Of a stretch of DNA of 64,000 bases, positions 38,340 through 50,526 are shown piece after piece (within the stretch, counting starts at the first letter, position 1; the number at the start of each line of letters is the position of its first letter). The stretch lies in contig JAODUP010000435.1 of the NCBI GenBank assembly GCA_025642065.1, positions 361,001 through 425,000 of the forward strand. Direction: 5' to 3'. The notes beneath the pieces are model-generated. The model had not been told where the DNA came from and did no database searches. It saw only the letters and a list, made by a program, of their open reading frames with translations. Position numbers and translations under genes: made by a program. The stretch comes from Paralvinella palmiformis (lineage: Eukaryota; Annelida; Polychaeta; Terebellida; Alvinellidae).

Positions 38340-38879
38340 GTTAGTTGAAGCAATTATGTCGATTGTTAATAAAAATAATTGTGTTCCTATTTTAAGTAAC
38401 GTTTATAGCTTTCAGTACTGATATAACCTACTAATAACTCTTCCAGGACAACAACTATTAATTACCCATGTACTTCTGTCTAGTTTTCATATAATTATCT
38501 ATTGTCTATTGTCTATTTCTAATCATTATAATCTCTCCACATAGAATATACATCGATCTTGTTTTACACTTTTCACTGCAAACGATATCGCTACTACTGC
38601 TACTGCTACTTGTGCTACTACTACTATTACTACTACTACTACTACTACTACTTTTAATAATAATAATACTATTACAGAAACTACAGTTTTTATAAGAACG
38701 ACAATAACAACAACAACAAAAGTCAACTACTACTGCAATTACAACTACTGCTACTATGGAAACAGGAACTAATATTACTCTCTCTGCTACAAACATTATT
38801 ATTTCTGCAACTTATATTTCAACTACTACCACAGTTGTTGCTCCCATTCCTGTAATAATTTTCATTCCATTCTTTACAG

Positions 38880-38975
38880 AATACGATTACAGATTATCGA
38901 CATCCGAAATAACAACAGAAGCGATAAACCAAGGCACAACAACGACAATTACTACCATTGAATACACAACTGACG
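38880..38975 (+). CDS. Thr-rich (mucin-like) exon, copy 1
   Basis: A 96-base exon between acceptor TTCTTTACAG and donor GACG|GTTAGT, entering and leaving in phase 1. It encodes about 32 residues, including STSEITTEAINQGTTTTITT, with many Thr for O-glycosylation. A 1-1 exon can be added without breaking frame, and the EGF exon at 45428 is also 1-1. It may therefore be a stalk exon of the EGF-IPT membrane protein downstream. That link is inference: 6.5 kb separate them and no transcript is available. Confidence 0.45.
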
Positions 38976-39469
38976 GTTAGTCGAAAAACTCTTTCTTTCG
39001 TCAATACACTAGTTGTGTCCCTTTGTTTAAAGTCGCGTTCATCGCTTTCATTACTAAAATATCCTACTGATACGTCTACCTTTTTATAATACCAAACTGG
39101 CTTAGAACTCTTAGACTAAATATTAGCCGACGTTCGTTTGCAATCATAATATCTCTCCCAGGAAAATGTACATCGAATTTATTTTGCACTTTTCAATATG
39201 ACATATCACATCTCAACATTACCAGTTTTATGGGATGGTTTTCAAGGATATTTCCACGGTGTGTCAAAGGCCAAATATAAAACAACCAATGCAATATATC
39301 ACCTGTATTCAAGGCAATGTTCTAAACGATCACAGCTTTCTTTATGAACGACACATGTCTACTGTAAAGTGTGATTGAAATGGTACACCTATTGCTACGT
39401 CTGCTACTGCTACTACTGGAACCATCACTACTAGTAGTAGTAGTAGCAGTACTAATGATGATGATGATA

Positions 39470-39545
39470 ATAATAATAATAAGAATAATTATTATTATTA
39501 GTATTATTATTATTATAAAGCGCCGTTACTTGAAAGAGCCATTCA
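39470..39545 (+). repeat. (AAT/ATT)n-AAAGCGC element in duplication unit 1
   Basis: AAT units turn into ATT units (a self-complementary junction), followed by TATAAAGCGCCGTTACTTGA. It is the same type as the element at 1529. The duplicate lies at 41385-41460. Confidence 0.5.
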
Positions 39546-39599
39546 AATGAGTCATACAAGATAACCCAAATCAATTAATTTGTTTTTAAATAACCCCTA

Positions 39600-40320
39600 G
39601 ATTGCTTACTGACCTATTACGGGTAATCGAAGATGCATCATCAGTAGTGCTGTTGGTTTTAGTGATGTGACACAGTTTGATGATTCAAAATATGTAATAT
39701 TAGTTTTATTATCATTTAATCTTAGAAGAGTTAGAGTCATCCATAGCCGAATATCAACAATACAATATTCATAATTCGTCAAGAAACAAGGAAAATTTAA
39801 ATCATTGTCAGGATCCTGTGATGTATACAGCTGTGTGTCATCAGTATTCGAATGGTATTTAATGTCATATCGCTGTGCAGTGTTTTCAAGAGAACAGGTA
39901 TGCTTTCTTGAAAACAAAACAACCAAGAACTTAACCCTGTGATAATAAAAAAAACCTAAACATCAGATAACATACCATGAAAAGACACTGTCTTGGAGAG
40001 TTGTTCCAGGATAGGATCGAAACCATTAAAATACTTTACGGGACAGACCTAATGTATTCCAACCTAAAGAAAGGTGCAATATGGTCAATTATATGAAATG
40101 CAGAAGACAGTTCCAGAAGAACAAGTAATAGAAAATAACCTTGATCAATTGACCACATAATAAACGTTTTCAACTAAACCAAAGCTGTTTCAATGCTGTG
40201 ATTTAAAAAATCAAACTATAGAGATCCATTAAGGTTATTATTGACTAAATGTTTGTTTAGAGAGAAAGCAACTGCCATTTCTATAAATGCAGATACAAAT
40301 TGTAAGATGTTAGACTATTA
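39600..40320 (-). mobile_element. CR1/L2-like LINE reverse-transcriptase fragment, unit 1 copy
   Basis: The minus-strand translation near 39850 gives YHSNTDDTQLYTSQDPDND, then DIRLWMTLTLLRLNDNKTNI, the region around the catalytic Y-A-D-D motif of non-LTR reverse transcriptases. Here the motif is N-T-D-D, so it is inactive. Upstream parts are interrupted by frameshifts and stops. The left end in element sense is cut at the duplication border near 40325. Confidence 0.8.
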
Positions 40321-40325
40321 CTGCT

Positions 40326-40540
40326 CAGTACTAATATAACCTACTAATAACTCTTCAAGGACAACAACTATTAATTACCCATGTACTTCTGTCTAGTTTT
40401 CATATAATTATCTATTGTCTATTGTCTATTTCTAATCATCATAATCTCTCCACATAGAATATACATCGATCTTGTTTTACACGTTTCACTGCAAAATATA
40501 TCGCTACTACTACTACTGCTACTTATGCTACTGCTAATAT

Positions 40541-40572
<32 letters not shown>

Positions 40573-41396
40573 TTAATAATAATAATACTATTACAGCAAC
40601 TACAGTTTTTATAAGAACGACAATAACAACAACAACAAAAGTCAACTACTACTGCAATTACAACTACTGCTACTATGGAAATAGGAACTAATACTACTCT
40701 CTCTGCTACAAACATTATTATTTCTGCAACTTATATTTCAACCACTACCACAGTTGTTGCTCCCATTCCTGTAATAATTTTCATTCCATTCTTTACAGAA
40801 TACGATTACAGACTATCAACATTCGAAACAACAACAGAAGCGATAAACCAAGGCACAACAACGACAATTACTCCCATTGAATACACAACTGACGGTTAGT
40901 TGAAAAACTCTTTCTTTCGTCAATACACTAGTTGTGTCCCTTTGTTTAAAGTCGCGTTCATCGCTTTCATTACTAAAATATCCTACTGATACGTCTACCT
41001 TTTTATAATACCAAACTGGCTTAGAACTCTTAGACTAAATATTAGCCGACGTTCGTTTGCAATCATAATATCTCTCCCAGTAAAATGTACATCGAATTTA
41101 TTTTGCACTTTTCAATATGACATATCACATCTCAACATTACCAGTTTTATGGGATGGTTTTCAAGGATATTTCCACGGTGTGTCAAAGGCCAAATATAAA
41201 ACAACCAATGCAATATATCACCTGTATTCAAGGCATGTTCTAAACGATCACAGCTTTCTTTATGAACGACACATGTCTACTGTAAAGTGTGATTGAAATG
41301 GTACACCTATTGCTACGTCTGCTACTGCTACTACTGAAACTACTACTACTACTAGTAGTAGTAGCAGTACTAATGATAATAATAATAATAATAATA

Positions 41397-41428
<32 letters not shown>

Positions 41429-42238
41429 AAAGCGCCGTTACTTGAAAGAGCCATTCAAATGAGTCATACAAGATAACCCAAACCAATTAATTTGTTTTTA
41501 AATAACCCCTAGATTGCTTACTGACCTATTACGGGTAATCGAAGATGCATCATCAGTAGTGCTGTTGGTTTTAGTGATGTGACACAGTTTGATGATTCAA
41601 AATATGTAATATTAGTTGTATTATCATTTAATCTTAGAAGAGTTAGAGTCACCCATAGCCGAATATCAACAATACAATATTCATAATTCGTCAAGAGAGA
41701 AGGGAAATTTAAATCATTGTCAGGATCCTGTGATGTATACAGCTGTGTGTCATCAGTATTCGAATGGTATTTAATGTCATATCGCTGTGCAGTGTTTTCA
41801 AGAGAACAGGTATGCTTTTTTGAAAACAAAACAACCAAGAACTTAACCCTGTGATAATAAAAACAAACTAAACATCAGATAACATACCATGAAAAGACAC
41901 TGTCTTGGAGAGTTGTTCCAGATAGGATCGAAACCATTAAAATACTTTACGGGACAGACCTAATGTATTCCAACCTAAAGAAAGGTGCAATATGGTCAAT
42001 TATATGAAATGAAGAAGACAGTTCCAGAAGAACAAGTAATAGAAAATAACCTTGATCAATTGACCACATAATAACCGTTTTCAACTAAACCATAGCTGTT
42101 TCAATGCTGTGATTTAATAAATGAAAATATATAGATCCATTAAGGTTATTATTGATTAAATGTTTGTTTAGAGAAAAAGCAACTGCCATTTCTATAAATG
42201 TAGATACAAATTGTAAGATATTAGACTATTACTGCTCA
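40326..42238. repeat. Tandem segmental duplication, unit 2 (1913 bp)
   Basis: Second copy of 38413-40325. The LINE reverse transcriptase inside continues past the right border to about 42425, so this unit keeps the original right-hand junction. The unit 1/unit 2 border at 40325/40326 is the new junction. Confidence 0.92.
40799..40894 (+). CDS. Thr-rich (mucin-like) exon, copy 2
   Basis: A 96-base duplicate of the exon at 38880 with the same acceptor, donor and 1-1 phase. Replacements include Ser to Phe and Ile to Thr near the start, and a Pro in the ITPIEYTTD end. All keep the frame open, which is compatible with a functional second copy but not proof. Confidence 0.45.
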
Positions 42239-42425
42239 AAGTTTTTTTTATTGATAGTTTTACAAGGGCAGCGTTCATGGATCTTGGAAACACGCTGAGA
42301 GATATTGATTTATGAACTGCCTTTGTAATAGGGCTGATCAGAACACCCAAGCACTCTTTCAAAACCCATGTAGGCATATGGTTAACTGCCACAAGATGCA
42401 TTAGATGATGGTTTTCAGCAAATGT
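41512..42425 (-). mobile_element. CR1/L2-like LINE reverse-transcriptase remnant, unit 2
   Basis: From right to left on the minus strand: ISPITKAVHKSISLSVFP (start of the RT domain), AVAFSLNKHLINNNLNG, a degenerate LLLVLLELSSSFHIIDHIAP where active elements have L-D-L-S-A-A-F-D-T, and the N-T-D-D region near 41760. Stops and shifts make it a pseudogene. Confidence 0.85.
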
Positions 42426-42495
42426 CTAATATAAGACTGTCTGTAAAAGGCTCAAATTTATTCATCACGGACATACAACTATTACCACTACTGCT

Positions 42496-42499
<4 letters not shown>

Positions 42500-42527
<28 letters not shown>

Positions 42528-43580
42528 TACAAACATCTACAGCCCCAATATCATGGAAATGAATCTAGTTGAATGGAGGTATCTGAGCATTGGTGCTAGA
42601 GAAAGTAGGGAAATATATACGAATGTTATCCGTAAGAAATAGTTTGACAGGCAATGGTGCAAATAAAAATGATGTGAGATTAAACAAGGGACCAATGAAG
42701 AAACTTCAGGATTGGGACAGAATGGGTAAACCGAGGAGACAACCATAGTTAAGCATTTCTGAACACACTGAAGTTTTAGAATATCTATATTTGCAATATT
42801 ATAAAGAAGAGAATTGCATTAATCAAACCTACCAGTAATGAGTGCTGTAGCAACGGTTTTGGCGACTGACAGAAAAGTATAGCTACGAATACGGCGAAGG
42901 TCGCGAATATGCTAGAAGCAGCAGCGACATGTCAGAGAAATATGTTTTCTGAAATTAAAATCGCTATCAAATATAACACCAAAATAAGGTACAAGTCTGA
43001 TAGTGTGATGCTATGGTTAAGGATGTTTGTAGGGAAGAAACAAGTAGGTTTGCTGCGTTGTCTAGATGTACTTATAATGACGAAATCTGTTTTGTTTGCA
43101 TTGAGCCTATGTCTATTGTTTGTCATCCAGTCAGCTGTATCACTGAGACAGTGACTTAGTAGTTTAAGAGAAATATCTGTGTCAGCCGTAAAAATAATAT
43201 GTATAGTTGAGTCTCATCTGCATATAAATGATAGTCTAAATTGTGGCCGTAAATAAGAGAGCTTAGTGGTGTTGTATACAGAATAAACAGCATCTGTCGA
43301 AGAACAGAGCCCTCGTGAACATTGTAAAACAAAAATACTGCATTTGAAAAACACTTTCTTATTTTTATTGATTGAAACCTATTTATTAAGAATGAGCGGA
43401 TTCAAGAAAGTGGTGTGCCCGATATGCCATACCAATCAGAAAGAAAGAACAGAATAATCAATTGTGACAAAAGCTGCAGATAAATGTAAGAGTGTTAGTG
43501 ATTTGACCATCCCTGCATCCATGTTTAGCGATATGTCGTTGAGAACTTTCAGTAGAGCGGTTTCTTTAGAGGGAAATAGT
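42500..43580 (-). mobile_element. Second CR1/L2-like LINE fragment
   Basis: In element order from 43580: LLHLSAAFVTIDYSVLSF, then EGSVLRQMLFILYTTPLSSL, then YHLYADETQLYI (catalytic motif YADE), DWMTNNRHRLNANKTDFVII, and a C-terminal region with DYCNSLLYNIANIDILKLQC at about 42800. Several frameshifts are present. The fragment at the right window edge shares the Asn-Lys-(Thr/Ala)-Asp-Phe and ILKLQCVQKCL signatures, so both come from one family. Confidence 0.85.
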
Positions 43581-44480
43581 TTATAAGCACAATGAAAACA
43601 TTAACAAGAGAAACAAGCTTAAGACGATGTTCAAACGACAATATACGACTTGTTTTTAAAACATTTATATATAAAACAATTGATTAGAATGAGATATATA
43701 GGTGTTTAGGTCATTGGCGGGTAAAGACGGTTTCCGAAATTTAGGGTTTACTTCGGCATATTTACAATGAGGAGGAACCGCTGAGGAGCTTAGTGATAAA
43801 TGTACTATCTTAGTATTTGGAACAATTACTTCAACCAATACCGCCGCTGCTACTGCTAACAACAACAATAACTATTAATTCTTCTACCTCTACTGCTACA
43901 ACACACATAACAACATTCACTGCCAATACTATTGTAGCCGGAATGAATTATATTAGGTTACAGTTGTTTTAACAGTTTATGTTGTCACGCCGAATTGTAC
44001 GCGCATTGTGTACTTTGTATTACTTATTAGTTGCTCGTTGGCCCGATCTGGTCACATGATTTCGCCAGTGCGTTTTGTTTTTGTGGCGGGACATTCAGTA
44101 GCAAATTCGACTTGTTGAGATTAATAACTGTTTCCATTGTAAATCTAATTTATATTTGACTTAAAGGTACTAACAAATATACCTTTTTATTCAGTACACA
44201 CTTCCTCTTATAATTTATTCCACTTTGGCCTTGCTATTATGTATTCAAAAATATCTACTTTTAAAATCAATTGTACCGTTTCACCAGTTTATCCATTTCT
44301 TTGGTGCTACTAGTAATGATAAACTACAGTAACTGCTACTTTTTACAGAATATTTTATTTATGTAATAATATAATAATAATAGTATTTTATATAGCGCCT
44401 TACTTAACCGAAATTGCTCTAAGGCACTTAACATCTAAAGCACAATTAAACCATATTCTGAGCTGCTATAGATCAAATAC
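43581..44480. other. Between LINE fragments, with an AAGCGC-type element
   Basis: At about 44368-44440, AATAATATAATAATAATAGT is followed by TATATAGCGCCTTACTTAAC and CTAAGGCACTT, matching the element type at 1529. A Thr/Ala-rich frame near 43822-43890 is low-complexity and has no splice support. Confidence 0.45.
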
Positions 44481-44483
44481 ATT

Positions 44484-44730
44484 TTATAGATAATAAACTG
44501 GTTTAATATTATAAATAGGCCAATTTAAATAAATATTTATATTAGACATAATATCTGCATCCATAGAAATATCGCCGGTTGTATTTGGGGTATCCGAAAT
44601 GATCTTATTCCTGGCGATTGTTGCTTTCCTCGTGAAATAATTGCCGAACATTTCGGCCAGGAGTTCAGCAGAGGTGAAATGTGGAAGATTTACATTTGAG
44701 CTACTTCCCATCAAGTTCTTCGTTAAATTT
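44484..44730 (-). mobile_element. CR1/L2-like LINE fragment, region before the RT
   Basis: The minus strand encodes NVNLPHFTSAELLAEMFGNY, then FTRKATIARNKI. This is the pattern found between endonuclease and reverse transcriptase in CR1/L2 elements (Ala/Glu-Leu-Ala-x-x-Phe, then Phe-x-x-Lys-Ile-x-x-Ile-Arg). It is a short isolated fragment. Confidence 0.65.
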
Positions 44731-45427
44731 GAAGATTATGTATTGATTGATTCTTTTTATGTTGCTTATTTGTCAGTCGTATCAGTATCGGTAGGGTTAC
44801 TTATATTACTGATACCATCATTGGTATTAGCACGATTGTATTTGCTACACCAGAGATGTATTTTTAAATCGATAATGGTTATGCCTTTAATCGAAGTTAG
44901 AGAAAATCGCCGAAATTGTATATGCCAGAAATATATTCATTTGTATGACTAGGCCTGATAGGTACCAATGGCCAATATATTTAAAAGGTTTCACACCAAT
45001 TGTATCAGATATGCCTATTAAAACGACAACACTACTGTTAAATGTAGACAATCTGGTTTCAGTTGATTTTTATCAACATTAAGCCTATCTTATAGATATG
45101 CGCCGAATAACCAACATTTTAACACGATTTTGAGTTGTATTGTTTAACCTCTGCACTGGTCATATCTTGAACAATCCGTCCGGAGAAACAAGTCCCACAC
45201 ACAGAGTTCTTAGCCGAATTGGAACCTATAACTCGCAGGTTGGAATAGTAATGCTAAAATGATTGCCTCGCCAGAATATATGTTTATTATTTGTAAATAT
45301 TAATATAATACTAGTGATATTACTACTAATACTGCTACTAGTAGTAGTAATAGTGTTTTGTTGCTGGTATTTACGTTTTTTTCTTCTTCTTTTGTTACAA
45401 ATACGTTTTCAATTTCCCTTTAAATAG
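44731..45427. other. Upstream of the EGF exon, nothing recognised
   Basis: AT-rich sequence, presumably intron. A small TAG/TAC trinucleotide patch lies at about 45310-45355. Confidence 0.4.
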
Positions 45428-45680
45428 ATTTTGATCAGTGTGAACCAAACCCATGTCATAATGGAGCTGTCTGTGAAAGTCAGTCCAGCGACTTCCTATG
45501 TAGGTGTTTAGAAGGCTACAGAGGCAGAACTTGTAATCAAAAGGGTAAATATCCGTAGGTTATCTCTCTCTCTCTCTCTTTCACTCACTCACTATCTCTC
45601 TATATCTATCTATCTATCTATATATCCATCTATCTATCCATCTATCTATATATCCAGCTATCTATCTATCTATCTATCTG

Positions 45681-45755
<75 letters not shown>

Positions 45756-48152
45756 ACATCTACCTATTAATCTAGCGGGCGCCTCCATTGTCTAGCGGTA
45801 GCGTGCTGGACCACAGATCACTACCACCCGTGTTCGAATCCCGGCGTGGGCATATCTGAAGGTTGTTTCGTCTTTCGCATCGTCTCATTACCGTTGGAGG
45901 TCGTTCGGCCCATTTAGCCTACCTTGTGCACAAAGGTGGCCGTAAACCATCAATCATCATCATCATCATCTATTAATCTAGCTAGCCAGCTAGATTGCTA
46001 GCTCTATTTCTCTCATCAACATGATCTTCATCTAAGCTCTCTCGTCTAGATATCCTATTTTGTTTGTTTATATCTGTCTGTCTAGTTATCTATTTATCTA
46101 TATCTATTTATCTATCAATCTAATTAACTATCTACCTATCACTCCATCTATCCTTCTATTTATTTATATTTATGTATATCTAGCTTTCTTCGTACATGTT
46201 TTCGGCACGCTCATCTGCATATATGAATACATCCGAGCGCGTGGGCGTTGAGTTTGTTTTGGGGAGTAAATGGACGAGTGAATGATTGCGAGCAAATTAA
46301 CTGAGTGAGTCGGTAAGCAAGCGACGATTGAAATGAATGAACTGTATGTATGCGTACGTACGCGCGTGTATGCGCGCCTATCCCCGTACGTGTGTGGGCG
46401 TTCGTATATGAGTGACCTATGTTTTGTCAATATAAGAGCTTTACATTTTACATTCAAAGTACCCTTACCGCCAAGAGTAATGCGGCGCGAAGTTGAGATA
46501 TTTCCGGAACAAGGACCGGAAGCCGGAGGCACAAACCTTACGATATTACTCAAGAGTGGGATAAAAGAAGTACATTCAGTATTTCTTTCTCTTCCTCAAC
46601 ATGAAGAATGTAGCATAATAGAGAGGTAATTGTCGAAAGAAATACTAAAAAGAAGACACTATTAAAACTGTGTTATTGTTACAAGAATACTTGAACAGTG
46701 TTATTGCTCATGCATAAATACCGTCTTTAGAAAAATAATGTTTTCAGAACGGAGAAGTCACTGATTGCTCGAACTCCGCCGTATGTTGCAAATACTAAAG
46801 CCGACTTGTTGCTGTTGATCACGGTTAACGCTGATAAAATTATCTGGAATACTGGCTACACATTCAGTTACAAGCCAAATCCAGGAATAACAAACATACA
46901 GCCAAATACTACATTGGTTGGGTAGGTAGACAAACGCATGCCACTACCTGCACGTATTTAGCACATCGTTTTCATTAATAACCATTTGAAAAGTTTTTGT
47001 TTAAACTTATTCATTGTGAAACTTCACCTGCTCAAAAATGAATGTCATTTTAAGTATTAATGCTTATTATTATTATTATTAAATAATAACGACTATGCTT
47101 GAAATAAATTGAATTATTCGATAGAGGTGGCACAAAGCTTACTGTATCCGGAACATCCATTGATTCTGTCGCTCATCCGATGATATCATTTGGAGTAATG
47201 CACTGCTTCACCATTGATCAACAAGCGAAGTTTCTCGAGGTTAGTCATATACAATTCTATTTAAATGTGTATGTTCTGCCTTAGTGATCTTCTGCCGAAT
47301 TACTAGCTATGTTAAAATGGGCAGCACCTCTGTAAGGACAGAGAGGGGGGGGGGGGAAGAAAGAGAGAGAGAGAGAGAGATGAGAAAACCAAGCAAAAAT
47401 AGAATCCATCTGTTATATAAATCTTTCTAATCCAAATGAAAAATGCAAAGTCTGAACTTTTTATAAGAAGTAGTGTTTATATTGAATTTAATTTAAGGGG
47501 ACAAACCATTAACTTAAACATTTTACAACCGAACTGGGAAAGCAAAACGAAAATACATTTATTCTATTAAACAGGTATTACAGTTTTATTGTGGATCTTT
47601 TTAGTAGCAAGTTTGAAAACACATGAGATGAAGCAAACCTATTTGAACTGATTTCCATTATAACGGTTGATATGCTACTTTTTCTTTATGGGATTGATAC
47701 CTTCAGCATTGCAAAGTGGAAGGATCAGATAAGATGTTCTGTCTTACACCTAATGTCACAGTTTGTAATGCAACTAAATCAACGTGCAGCGGTTGCAATC
47801 CAAATCCTTCCATGCTGAACCACACCAGTTCGGAAAATATTAAGTTACTGCTATCGATCCTGGGATTCATACTGGATGGTGATACCAATTATGGCAACTT
47901 AAGCGAACATGCGGATCTACCAAGCCAGCTAGAAGCATATAATCCTCCTGTATTGCAAAACGTGGAATCGACAATGCAGTACCAGAAAGGTGTTCCTCTA
48001 GAAATCAAGGTTTGCAGATTAATTGCTCTATATTTTATGTTTTAGGTAAAACACTTTCACAGCAATATCATCACGGAATAAACAATATGTTTTTATTTCA
48101 CCAGTATATATATATATATATATATATATAGCGTGTGTGTGTTATGTATGTC

Positions 48153-48214
<62 letters not shown>

Positions 48215-48916
48215 TGTTCCTCTAAATATAGGGACAACATATGGACAAAGGTGTGACTGCAGGAGATTATACTGTATATGTCGGAAAGGGCATATGTTTA
48301 ACAACAGATCAATCGCTTTCGGGGTCTAAATTATTATGTATTCCTCCAGATCCAATTCCAGAAAAATCAAATGACTTCCGCAGCAAATATCATACCATAA
48401 ACGTAAGTGTAGGTGCGAGTTTTGATTCTAAAAGGGTTATACTGGTTATTTACAAAGTAGGATAAAGTAATTATATTTGGGATTCTATTGTTGATTTTAC
48501 CTCTTTATAAGCGAAATGAATCTGATATATTTCTGGTGTCTAATGATGTAGGCATATTGCATTTGATGTTCGTATTCCAGGTGAAAATCGGCAACTACAA
48601 CTATGACTATGGCTATATGTGGTACCCATGGTGGTTGAATAAGACGATCATAATACCAGCAGCTGTTGTAGGAGGATTATTTGTTATCGTCCTACTGCCA
48701 GCATTAGTTATTGTTAAAGCTCGCCAAAGGAAGCCGAAATCTGATAGTCAACTCGACAGCGCAATAGTATTGCCTCCTGTCATGACAGAAGACATAGAAG
48801 TGCCAATAGAAGGAAATGATGTCATCTTGTCTCGTAAGTCAGCTCGTAATAGACAAACCATGGATTTTCCATCGTACATCAACGTCGATCGAGAGGAAGC
48901 CATGGAGATGAAATGA
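45428..48916 (+). CDS. EGF-IPT single-pass membrane protein, plexin-like, 3' exons
   Basis: Seven exons read through with matching phases: 45428-45544 (1-1), 46460-46625 (1-2), 46748-46921 (2-2), 47125-47239 (2-0), 47707-48009, 48232-48402 and 48581-48916 (all 0). Exon 1 is an EGF domain with six Cys (DFDQCEPNPCHNGAVCES). Exons 2-3 hold an IPT fold (VEIFPEQGPEAGGTNLTI, ECSIIERTEKSL). Exons 3-4 start another (YKPNPGITNIQP, GGTKLTVSGTSIDSV). Exons 5-7 follow the membrane-proximal plexin pattern (SENIKLLLSILGFILDGD, then VKIGNYNYDYGY), then a helix at about 48640-48715 (IIIPAAVVGGLFVIVLLPAL) and a tail of about 66 residues to TGA. Plexins carry a large cytoplasmic Ras/Rap GAP after this helix; none is seen. 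No start codon or Sema domain was found. A cell-surface receptor or adhesion role is inference. Confidence 0.85.
45559..45751. repeat. (CT)n-(ATCT)n-(AT)n compound microsatellite
   Basis: Intronic, starting only 15 bp after the EGF exon donor. Confidence 0.95.
45777..45969 (+). mobile_element. tRNA-derived SINE, young copy, in an intron
   Basis: A near-consensus copy (GGGCGCCTCCATTGTCTAGC head, GTGTTCGAATCCCGGCG B-box-like region, tail of repeated ATC). A perfect 13 bp duplication CTATTAATCTAGC lies at 45764-45776 and 45970-45982. It is in the intron after the EGF exon, in gene sense. Confidence 0.94.
48104..48211. repeat. Two (TA)n runs in a short intron
   Basis: They flank GCGTGTGTGTGTTATGTATG. 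The intron (48010-48231) is almost entirely TA repeat and ends about 20 bp before the next exon. Confidence 0.95.
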
Positions 48917-49461
48917 TGGATGCGGCTCCAAGTTATTTTGATTAAACTTCAAAACAAATACTGCTTCATCAGGAGAATGGCGATAGTGATAAGATATTAA
49001 AGATATCAATCTTCATCGATGGTCCATTAAGACGACGATAACTTCAGAAATCGAACATATGAGATACATATATTGCTCAAACTTAGACAAGCTTGTTCAA
49101 AATAGATCATATAATTATGGGAGACGACGACAGCCAAGTGACCAAGCTGCACCTTATGAGATAAATAATACTACCCATCCGTCAGCTTTAGGCTCTATAC
49201 CAAGACATCTAACAAGTAACAAGAAATGGCAAACGTTTGTATTTAATAGGCAGCGATTAAATGACGGCAAAATCTTTACTTTCTTCACACACAAACATAT
49301 ATTACTACACCGAATAACTGGCACACAAACATTCTTACACACATACACATTAACATCCACATACACATTCAAACACACACACGCACATACACATGCACGT
49401 ACTCACACACACGCACACACATACACACGTGCACACACACACATGCGCACACTGACACCCC

Positions 49462-49508
<47 letters not shown>

Positions 49509-49547
49509 TCTCTCACTACAACTTCCCATACCATTCATCTTTATATC

Positions 49548-49611
<64 letters not shown>

Positions 49612-49702
49612 ACACTAACATACACATACACATTCACACGCGCACACACACATACACCACGTACACGTACACACACACACACATACACCCGCACATACAC
49701 CC

Positions 49703-49778
<76 letters not shown>

Positions 49779-49826
49779 CACATTCTCTCTTTACAACTTC
49801 CCACTTTCATCTTTGATTGTGTACTA

Positions 49827-49882
<56 letters not shown>

Positions 49883-50073
49883 AATTAATGTATACATTTG
49901 TAAGTTTCGATCCAATATAAACGATTGCTTGGTTTTCAATTATACCATTTGTATGTATTATGTCGGTAAAACATTAAAGCTCATAAGTAAGTTAACTAAT
50001 TAGTTAATAGTCATAAAACGATGTGTCTGTCTGTCTGTGCCCTCCCCACTGTCTTATGTCTGCCTGCCTGTCT

Positions 50074-50119
<46 letters not shown>
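48917..50119. repeat. Microsatellite cluster: (CA)n and (TA)n
   Basis: (CA)n-rich blocks lie at about 49360-49450 and 49615-49725. (TA)n blocks lie at 49463-49504, 49553-49612, 49728-49778, 49830-49880 and 50079-50119. The phrase CATTCTCTCNCTACAACTTC occurs near 49506 and, with changes, near 49780, so a unit of about 275 bp was duplicated. No gene is seen. Confidence 0.85.
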
Positions 50120-50121
<2 letters not shown>

Positions 50122-50300
50122 ATTCAATTAATTTATTTCAAAATTCATAATACTTAAATTTAATGAAATCAAACACAGTCAGAATGTTGAGAAGGAGGAT
50201 GCTTGAAGCATTGCTTATATAATGCATCCCCCGGGTAACTGAAATAATAAACTGAAAATGCTCCGCACACTTTATTATACATAATTCAATAATTGTAAAT
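50120..50300 (-). mobile_element. Probable LINE 3'-end fragment
   Basis: TCAATTCAATTAATTTATTT and a GGTAACTGAAATAATAAACT segment resemble the 3' untranslated end of the LINE to its right (50527 onwards: TTCAATTCAATATATTTTCT and GGTAAACAAATTAAAAACTA). It looks like a 5'-truncated copy of the same family. Confidence 0.5.
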
Positions 50301-50526
50301 ATTTCGATAATAGTGGATGTTGACCAAAAAGGTGATTTGATTATTATCTTAATACCAAGCACGCTGATGAGTCGTTATGACACCACAGGGATGATGGCAA
50401 ATCGCTATGACATTAATAATAATTAGACATGTACACATGCACATATTATCATGTAATTACACAATAGTCCAAACCTAGATGGCACAAGTTCAAGTATGTA
50501 CACATTCGGAGGAACATATGTGAATA

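Larger units (their letters stand above)
38413..40325. repeat. Tandem segmental duplication, unit 1 (1913 bp)
   Basis: It begins TCAGTACTGATATAACCTAC and repeats at 40326 with TCAGTACTAATATAACCTAC. Identity is high along the whole length, with a few substitutions and small indels in the TAC and AAT runs. The unit holds one Thr-rich exon, an AAAGCGC element and a minus-strand LINE reverse-transcriptase fragment. Confidence 0.92.

Noticed and set aside
38506..38796. Poly-Ser and poly-Val frames on the minus strand (also 40419-40715)
   Set aside because: They come from TAC/AAT trinucleotide runs; the frame is duplicated only because the 1.9 kb unit is duplicated.
43822..43890. Another Thr/Ala-rich exon for the EGF-IPT gene
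   Set aside because: The sequence is low-complexity ACN repeat without the acceptor, donor or phase of the Thr-rich exon family.
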